From assembly GCF_000003815.2 (NCBI RefSeq), contig NC_049989.1, forward strand, positions 4,561,141-4,625,140: 64,000 nt of DNA, read 5' to 3'. Source of the DNA: Branchiostoma floridae (lineage: Eukaryota > Chordata > Leptocardii > Amphioxiformes > Branchiostomatidae). Of the stretch, positions 51,101-60,100 are shown in pieces; positions within the stretch are counted from its first letter, which is position 1, and each line of letters starts with the position of its first letter. The notes under the pieces are model-generated. The model saw nothing but the letters and a program-made list of their open reading frames with translations, did not search any database and was not told where the DNA came from. The position numbers were made by a program, and so were the translations under genes.

Positions 51101-54100
51101 CCAGGGTAGTAATAAGTGACCAATTACAGAAAAAGTAAAATCACTTATTTTGCTTTACGACCACATTACTGTGAACATCTGTGACCAGTTCAACATTTTA
51201 AAAAGCTTATTTTTGTTTGTTTGTTTTGTATTACAAACTTTCAAAGCATCATAGAGAGTTATCATAAGTAGAATAGCTATCTACTTGTTTTGTGTAACAT
51301 TGACAACTTTGTTACTCATTGCAATTAGCCCTTCCGCAACAATTTTGCAATTAACTCATCATTTTACTACTTTTATCATATTACCTCCGCCTCCAAATTA
51401 TAGCCATGTCAGATATTATTTTGGTCTCGCTGTATTATCTAATTCTTCCAAGAAACCTTGGTCCAACCACAAAAATAACTGACCACCAGATCCCGAGGGC
51501 AGATAAATGGAAAGGAAAGACCCTCCAAAGATGACCTCTGCCACCCATGGAGCTCTTACCATAACCCTGTGTCTGCTTGATTTAGCATGAAATTGTCCAG
51601 GATGGAATGAGGGTCAGATGAACTCTACTCAGGTCCTGTCAACAGGCCAAGGGCTTGTAGCCATGGTAACCAAACAAGTATCCAATGGAAGGACAGCACT
51701 CAAAGGCCTTGGGGTTTTAAAGATGGTGCTTGTACTTGAGCTATCTCCTTATATACTTCCATTAGTGTAAAGGAAGGTGCCAGGTTTGGTACTCTGCTGA
51801 ATGTTTGCACAATGGATGATCTTCTGAACAAGAAGGAATTCCAAGATTTCACTGGCTGCCCTTCAAGGAAAACTTAAACAAGGCAGCACTTTCTGAGCAA
51901 ATTGCTGGAAAATTCCTTCCTAGTCCAAATCAATAAGAAGGAACAGATACCAGGCTGTCGGACACTACTGTATCACAACAAGGGTTGTGGAGTCTAGCCA
52001 TTTCAATTATGCCTTTTAAAGGTAAGGTAGAGGGGTGGGTGAGATAACTCTTGACTGAGTTTTGTAACTATGGGTCTTTCCTACACCAAAGGGTGATGCC
52101 TATCTAAGTTTCAATAGCCCTTGGGCCACATAACTTTGTGCAATTACCATAGCTTGGGACTAGCGCAAATGTGTGTTCAACTACCATAATATTTCCCAAA
52201 AGCAAAGCGCTAAGCAATGAAAACATTATGCACTATTTTTCAGTCATTCATGTTTGACTCTTCCAGGGATGGAACTTATGACCTACAGAATGCAAGGCGG
52301 AACAATCCACATTACAGATTAACTACTAAATGGGCATTTGGGCTAAACCTGGTCAGGACACTCTTCCCTCAGACATTCCAAGGAACAGAGTTCACAATCA
52401 AGTTTAAACCTGGAATCCTTTCCTTCATCACCTCCAGGTGATGAACACAGCAGGATTCACCACCCCCTGTTCCATTGACATGATAGGAACCTAAACTGGG
52501 TATATCTTACCACTGGGCATGACTTTGTACCTGTTAGCTTGACACAAAAGTATGTGTGGGCTTGCTCTCCTACACAGTGTGTTTAGAAACCGAAGAAACT
52601 CACTTGCAGATTTCTATCATTAAAAGGTCATATCCTGTTCCAATGGCACATGGTGTTGGCCTAATGAAAATAAGACTGACATCCATACCCATGCCAGATG
52701 AGTTGACAGTGTGGATGTTTCTATTACAAGAGTAGGGGAGTGCCTGACATTAGACATAACAAGCTATCTATAGACTTAACTTTGATTCTGATACTATCCA
52801 GGAATGTAACTTTGTCTTTTATTTCTGAGCCCTCATGATACAGATATATGGTCTGGTTGACCTCATAGCCACAGATACCCAAAGCTTCCTGCAATACATC
52901 TGACCATAAACCTTACAACATTGTATCGGTAATGAACAATAATTGTGGACAAGGGCTTCAGAAGGTCATTCAGGTCTCTACTGTGCTCTTTTACTCCACC
53001 TTGAAATCTTCAAAATTTGAGCCAAGGTTAAGTCAGAGGCCAAAAGTTGGCCTGAAGTTCAAGTCAGAGGCCAAAAATAAGATGAAAAATTCAAGTCAGC
53101 CATGCTAAAGGTTACGAAAGCTGTCTTCTTCTACCTGAAATGAGGCATGAGACACCTTCCAAAGTCCTCATGACCTGACTGCCACAGATGCTGTACATGT
53201 AGTTACACCTCCTGAGGTTTTAAACATACCAGACTTTACTACCAGTTCTTGTAAGTGTCCTCTCACCTTGTCTGTATGTCCTTACAGCCTCCAGACTCTC
53301 CATCCCGCGGATCTGTGATCGCACCAGCGGCACGTTCAGCATGTCCACGGTGTCAGTCGCCGTGGTCTGGGACGACTTGGTCAGCATCCCGTTCTTTGGG
53401 TCACACAGCCCGGCGTTGACTTGTGGCATTAGACAGCAGACGAAATGTGTCCGTGTCCTCTTGATCGTGTCCATGATACCATCCTGGATGAAAATGGAAA
53501 CATGAATTGTTGCAGTTTAAAACAATAGAGAAAGATACTCACAACATTTGTATTGGGAAGGACCAGGATAGACCAGGAGAGCATCATACATAATAAAGTT
53601 TGCCTTCAAGATGTTTTGTTTTCCTGATGCCACAGCAAAAAATAATTGTGGACACACAACATGACAAACAAACATGCAACCAAAAAAACAAAACTATTTT
53701 CATGGAAGTAAAAGAAGAAATCCCTAACAGACTTTTTGGGGGGAATAAAAAAGGTATGCAAGTCTTTGTCAACATTGCCAATAGTAAAAAAGTACCATTC
53801 TACTACTAGTACTATGATTTTTGCTTAACACAAGCAACATGAGCACAGTGCATAGTCCAAGCAGTTAATACCTCACATTCGTAAAAAAAAAAGTGTTATA
53901 TTGAAAGGCAGTTCAGCACTTCTTGGTTGGTATGCTGAAAGACTATTCCTTGGTTGGCTAACACAGACACAGATATGTACGTACCACTTGGTACTTGACT
54001 TGCATGCAGAGCGAGCGCTTCTTGACGGCGGCCGCTCCCCCCGTGAAGGACTTTCTGATGCTGGAGATCCGCCGGAGAGAGGAGGCGCTCTCCAGACCGA

Positions 54101-57100
54101 CCACGGACCCCGAGTAGATGTTGGAGGTTGGCAGCCGACCAGCAAACAAACCACAGACATTCTCCCTTGGTAGCAAAAGTTAGAGTGTTTGTGGGTTAAT
54201 GCATTGGGATCATGCAGTTTGGAGTTTTGCCACTAGATGTCTCTGCTATCTTGGCAAACTGATGAACAGGCCAACAGATGCTGGTATAGTGGCCAGCAAA
54301 TAGAAGTGGACCATTCCCAATTTCTGTATTACTGATTTCACAAGACAAATTTCCACTGACAACGTTTAACTTGTTGAAAGCCATGCTTACTTCTGTGAGT
54401 CCTGTAACACGCCGGCTGCGTTCTTTGTGGCTGGGCTCTCCCGTGCATGTTTTAGCCAGTTGGTGACATCATACTGTACAGGGTTGCTCCCCTGCGCATG
54501 TCTCAGGATGAAGGAAGACTTCTTTGTTCCCCTGTGCACCAGCCCTTCTCCTGTAACAGAGAAAACACTACATAAGCCCTACAATCTTCACTTCTACATG
54601 TATGTACATTTCTGCACCCCTATTGCCTCTAAGAAGAACTGCAGAATTGGTGACTGCAATTGCTAGAGACAACTATGAGTTATTTCCCCAAAACTTTTCT
54701 GAATTTGAACCTATACAAGAACATAGACAGAAGATAGTAATAAACTTCCTGTTACTGGATGTAATACATGATGGAAAAGACAACTAGACACTCCAAACTC
54801 AAACTAACTTTGCACTAAGAAACTTATCAAAACAGAAAACAACATACTTCTACTTGTTCCATCACCGTAACAGCTGTATACTCTCTGCAGGAATGATTCT
54901 TCGGTTGCCCCTGGCATCAGGGACTCCTCCTCCAGTATCCATAGCAACCCCTTGTGGTCTAGCGCCTGGGTGTCCAGGTTGGTCCGACTCTGGAAACAGA
55001 GAGTCACAACATGACAATCCTGACAACATGTGTATCATTGTTGCGGTATAAAGTAAAACAGCCTTTAAGTTAGAAATACATCTCAGGAAGGCTTTGTGTA
55101 GAATACTGGTACATTTTGTACTAAAATTGAAAATCGCAGGACAGTAATACTCAATCATTTTTTGTGTTGGCTGGAATACTGAATGGCACCTAACTTTTGT
55201 GGTAATGTACAAGAGTGGAGATTACACTGCTATAATCAATGGGAGAAGCATGCTCAAATTTCCTCTGGAAGATTCGTCAGTTGATACTATTTGGGACTAT
55301 TTAGTTTGTGTGTATATTGTCCAACTTCCTGACTTTTAGGAAGGATCAGACTTTGGAGAGATAAGTAGGTAGACAGGAACAGTAGTCTCTAGCTTTCCAT
55401 TCAAGTTTCAACTGGCATCTCACATCAGATCAATGAGACATAATTGCCAACAGGGTCTGAGCACTACAGATATAATGTTTATACACTAAAAAAATGAGAC
55501 TGATACAGGGCTTTAGCCAGCTCGAAATTTTTTTCCGTCAGCCAATTACAATCGTCGCGAAAACTAATTAGAAGGACTGAACTGAAACCTTGAAAAACGG
55601 GTTTTAATGAGATTATCGTATGCAAAAGGGCGCCGACACACATGGTCAACAATCATAACAATAGCAAAACAAACAGTGTGTGGCTTTTACGGCTGTGGAC
55701 AGCGTCCCCAAGCTTCCTGTAGCTTCCACCAAGGATTTTTGTCCGTCAAGGTTGACGGATTGGTTTTAAAATTTTTCCGTCAGACGCAGCACATTTCCGT
55801 CAATTGACGGAAAAACGGCCGCTGGCTAAAGCCCTGGACTGATAACAATTAACAACCATACACGGAGACTGTCTTAGAGCATGAGATGTAGATGGAAGAG
55901 TGCAGATGGAATGGAGGAGAGCAGAACTCACCAACTCATCTTGGTCCCAATCCTGTCATGGGAGTCACAGTGACAGGACGGGAGAATACACAAACACAGC
56001 ACACAAGAATGATGGCCATGTCAATGGGAACTCACAACATCTAACATACTTTATGTCTGCAACATTCAGACGATGGCAGCATACCAAAACTGTCCGAGAA
56101 TTGTGATATTTAGCACTTATTTTGTATGAAATTAAAGACTGTAATGAAAAAATCATCATGTAAAGATGAAAATAAAACCTCTTGCTAGTAAAACAGTTTC
56201 TTCAACATAATTTTGGGCCAGTGGAAAAAAAAAACATGCAAGCTTCTGTACACATTCTTGAATTGTTTCATGAATTGTTTTCTTTTTTTTCAGGCTTAGT
56301 TTTCTTTGATGTGTTCTGTTATGTAACTATACTTACACCTTAAGATGTTCTATGGAGAAGACACTATAATAGTATGAGTATGCAACAGAGGAGCCGCGAG
56401 TAGCAAAGGTGATGGATTTACAATTTTCATGCAATCTTTGATGGGAGAAGAGGAAGAAATCTATTAGCAAGGAACTGCTTGATATGAGTTACAAAATGTG
56501 CAGATGAATAACATAAACTCACCCTCTTTTCCTACATGCAGGGGTATGGAGGAACAAAATAGAACAAAACAAAACAGAATGTAGGTTAGAAAAAAAACAT
56601 GCAGCAAACTGACAAAGCTGGTTAGGTTAGTATCAGATGAAGCTTATGCAGGAAAACTAAAGCAATGCAAATTTTACATTACCAGCACAAAAAAAAACAT
56701 TGGAACGAGTAACTACACTGTATACAACTAGTGCTCTAGCATCTTTGATGTGCAAGATATGCTAAAAAGTCTAGAAATGGTGTACTAAGTTTTGAGGCTA
56801 CGTTTAAGAAACAGTGATGGTGAAAGAGTTATATTCATTTGGTACCATTTTGCCTGGTGACCAGTGTAAGTAAAGTCTGGTGCAAAATGGAAGTGTTCAT
56901 AGACTCACCAAACCCTGCTGTCCTGGCTTGTCAATCACAGCTACCATAGGGGCGGGGGTGGACGTTACAGTCTCAAAACTACAGTCTATGTTCTCCTGCA
57001 AAGAAGATTTCAAGTGATTAATGAAAGCTGCAAAAAGGGTTATTCAAACTGGAAAGCCCTTTATATAACTAGCTATTGAATACACATTCTGAGTCTGAGT

Positions 57101-60100
57101 GATGACACAACTGCACACACAAAAAAATTATACCATCATTCTGAAATGATTTGTCTTCTCAACTTTCCTCCTACATATTTTGTGAATACTTAGACTCTAT
57201 ATCTGCGTCTATAAATTTTAAAGTACTCACCTGGGCATATCTATCTTGCAGCGAAGTGAATGTTGTATCGTGGAAGGAGAGCTGTAGGCGCTCATTTGCA
57301 TAGTTGTAGCAGAGGTCCTCGAAGCTGGCGCCCCGTTCCCTCCCCACGGTCTGGGGGTTCTGGAACCCGGGGACGTCCAGCAACACCATGGAAGACACCG
57401 ACCGATAGGTGGACGCAAGACATCTGGGGGGGAGAGGTTAAAGGTGAGATTACATAGGATCATTGTCATCAACATGAATATCTGGTCTACCATGGCACTT
57501 TATCGTAAAACAATTGTGACGATTATAGAATAGTAATCATCAATTTTGGTGAGTTATACAGATAACAGTAGGGTCAAACTACATGAATATACCATAACAG
57601 TCTATCATAAAACAATTATGGCAATTAAAGAACAAAAATCACAGCTAAGATCTACTCTGTAATGAGCATGATACGTGGCAAATGAATAAAGACAAGGAAT
57701 GTATCAATGACAATTTTATGCAAAGTTTTTATACAATTGATGCTGGTTGTCAGAATACTTAATACCCAAGGGTTGATGATGTCATTGAACTTGATACGTC
57801 TGATGTGATGACACTGGACACCACAAGTGATGACATCAGAATGTGACATCACCACGATCATTACTTAATCATGTCTTATTACTTAATGATTGTGGTGATG
57901 TCACCAATGCTTGAGGAATCAAAATATATTCTGTCAAGGCAACAGAACTACAAATAAAAGGCTTATTTGCTCACCTATTCATCAGAGAGACCACGACATT
58001 AAACAGTTCAGCATACAGCCCCACAGCCATGCCCTCCAGCAGCTCCACCGGACTGGGGGGTTCTGTCGGGCTGCTCGCGGGCCTGTCCCCTCCGCGGAAG
58101 GATGTCGCCCTGGTGACGGCCCCGCCCACCTTGAACACGCACTGTGCCAGTTCCTCCACCTCGTAGCCCAGAAGAGAAGCGGCCTTCTGGGCAGCGCTGG
58201 GCTTGGCAAACTGTGCTCCCACACTCGCGGACCCTGGAAAAGATTCAACAAGTTTGTCAACTTACAACCACGTAGACATTTTTATTGTGGAACCTCCATT
58301 TCTGACCATTAGTTTCAAATAAAGGTCATCACATCTTATCTTGTAACCTGGATGCCAGACCCCCGGCCGGATCCCAACATTATCTCAATGATACAATAAT
58401 ATCATCGTGGTCTAACTCAGGGGGGCTGCTTGTTGTCAAATTTCCTTGAGGGCATGTTCACCCTAGAGCCAAGGAGTTTGCCTGTTGAGATCCAAACTAC
58501 TTATCCCATATATTACCTTCCTAGTATAAGCCATAAATTTTGACCTAACAAAAAGTGTAAGACATAGTATGTCCAGCTTATCAACGTATCACAACAAAAA
58601 TAAAAGAGGAAAACTGTAAAAATCTTAATTCCTAGACAGAAAGTGAGTTTCATCAAGCTAACCTTTGACTGCCCCTGCAGCCCCAAGGTGGTAGACTGCA
58701 GCCAGGACTGACCAGATGGCCTTCTGCTCATCGTCTGTGAAGCCCAGCACCTCCATCGCACCCTGAAGCCTGGCCCAGGCTAGGCTGGCTCTCTGACGGT
58801 CATCAGTCTGTACAAAGGTATGAGTTATAATGAAAACTAATCTATAGGATACAACAAAAAATGTATTTGTCATAAGCTTGAAAGGTACATATGTACACTA
58901 TCAAAGTCTGAAACAAACAACATCGAAAGGGCATAGGGACTTTAATACATCATGCGTGATATAATGTCTATAAAGCTATTGCAATACATATACTTGTTTA
59001 CATTATAGAAACAATTTTGGTTTTGATGTTAATTTTTTGTGAGGATATATCATATCGCCACACAAGAAGTTGTATAGAAATGGCATTTTGAAAGGTTATG
59101 GAGTTATAACAAAAGCCATCAGTCAGTTAAAGCTTTATAACAATCAATTACTTTCACATGAGGCTTTACTGCCATTACCCTACGGTAGGCGCTAACTATC
59201 CCAACGTCTGACTCACCCTTTCCAGAGGAGTGATGAAGATGTTGGGTTCCAGGTTGGACAGGTACAGCTCGTTCTTCAGGATGGAGTCTGCTCCCGCCAG
59301 CAGCTGGTAGAACACGTTAAAGCTGAGCTCCCCCTCCGGTCTCCGCACAACGCGACTCTTATCTAACAGCAGGGTCTGCAGATAAACACACAAACAGTAC
59401 ATGAGTTCCAACACACAAGTTACAAAAGTACACTGATCTTATTGTAGATAAAACTCAAACTAACAGCATAGTTCAGTTATAACACAGTCAAACCTGTCAA
59501 ACTAGTGATCACCTCTACATAAAGACCACGTGGCCGCTTTTTGGTGGTCCCTAAAATAATTTTTCCCATGAACACAAGCATTAAGATTCCTGTCTATGAT
59601 GTCGACCTTCGTCGAGTCAAGTCAAGTCTATGATGTACACCTGTCCACCAGATTTTCTATATCACCTTAGTGGTCTTCTTGGACAAGTTGGACTGTAATA
59701 TACTGTCGCAGTTCCTCTTTGTCCTAGCATTTGTTTCTCCTGCCAATCAACAACATGCAACAAGGAAAGATCACCGAGCTCAAAACCTTTTCAGAGACTG
59801 CTTACCTGAATGGCTGCTGAAACCACCTGCCCGGAGTGGTCGAAGTCCAGTGTGGTGATGTGAGCGTAGCGGGTGGCGTTGTTGTTCATGGCTGTCTTAC
59901 TGTTCCCAAAGGCCTCCAGAATGGTACACACAGCATTCAGCTTCTCAACTGTGATAAAGTCAGTCATTTGGTGAAACATAAAAAGTAAGAATCTGGATTT
60001 TACTTAGCATGTAAGTCAAAGATATGACAGCCTTGAATACAAGATTTTATAACTCTAAAAACCATACTTTTCGATGTGTTAGGAGGCTTTGAGTGATATA

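Larger units (their letters stand above)
46681..53266 (-). other. Intron of 6.6 kb
   Basis: Contains the acceptor-edge duplication (46677), candidate first exon A (48971) with a promoter-like region (49059-49160), CpG-richer DNA to about 49.8 kb and a SINE-like copy (52071). Nothing else recognised. Confidence 0.75.

Noticed and set aside
54862-55212. Minus 116-codon frame over the GLLWILEEE exon
   Set aside because: Wrong frame; the real exon (54848-54989) is read in another frame that matches the family.
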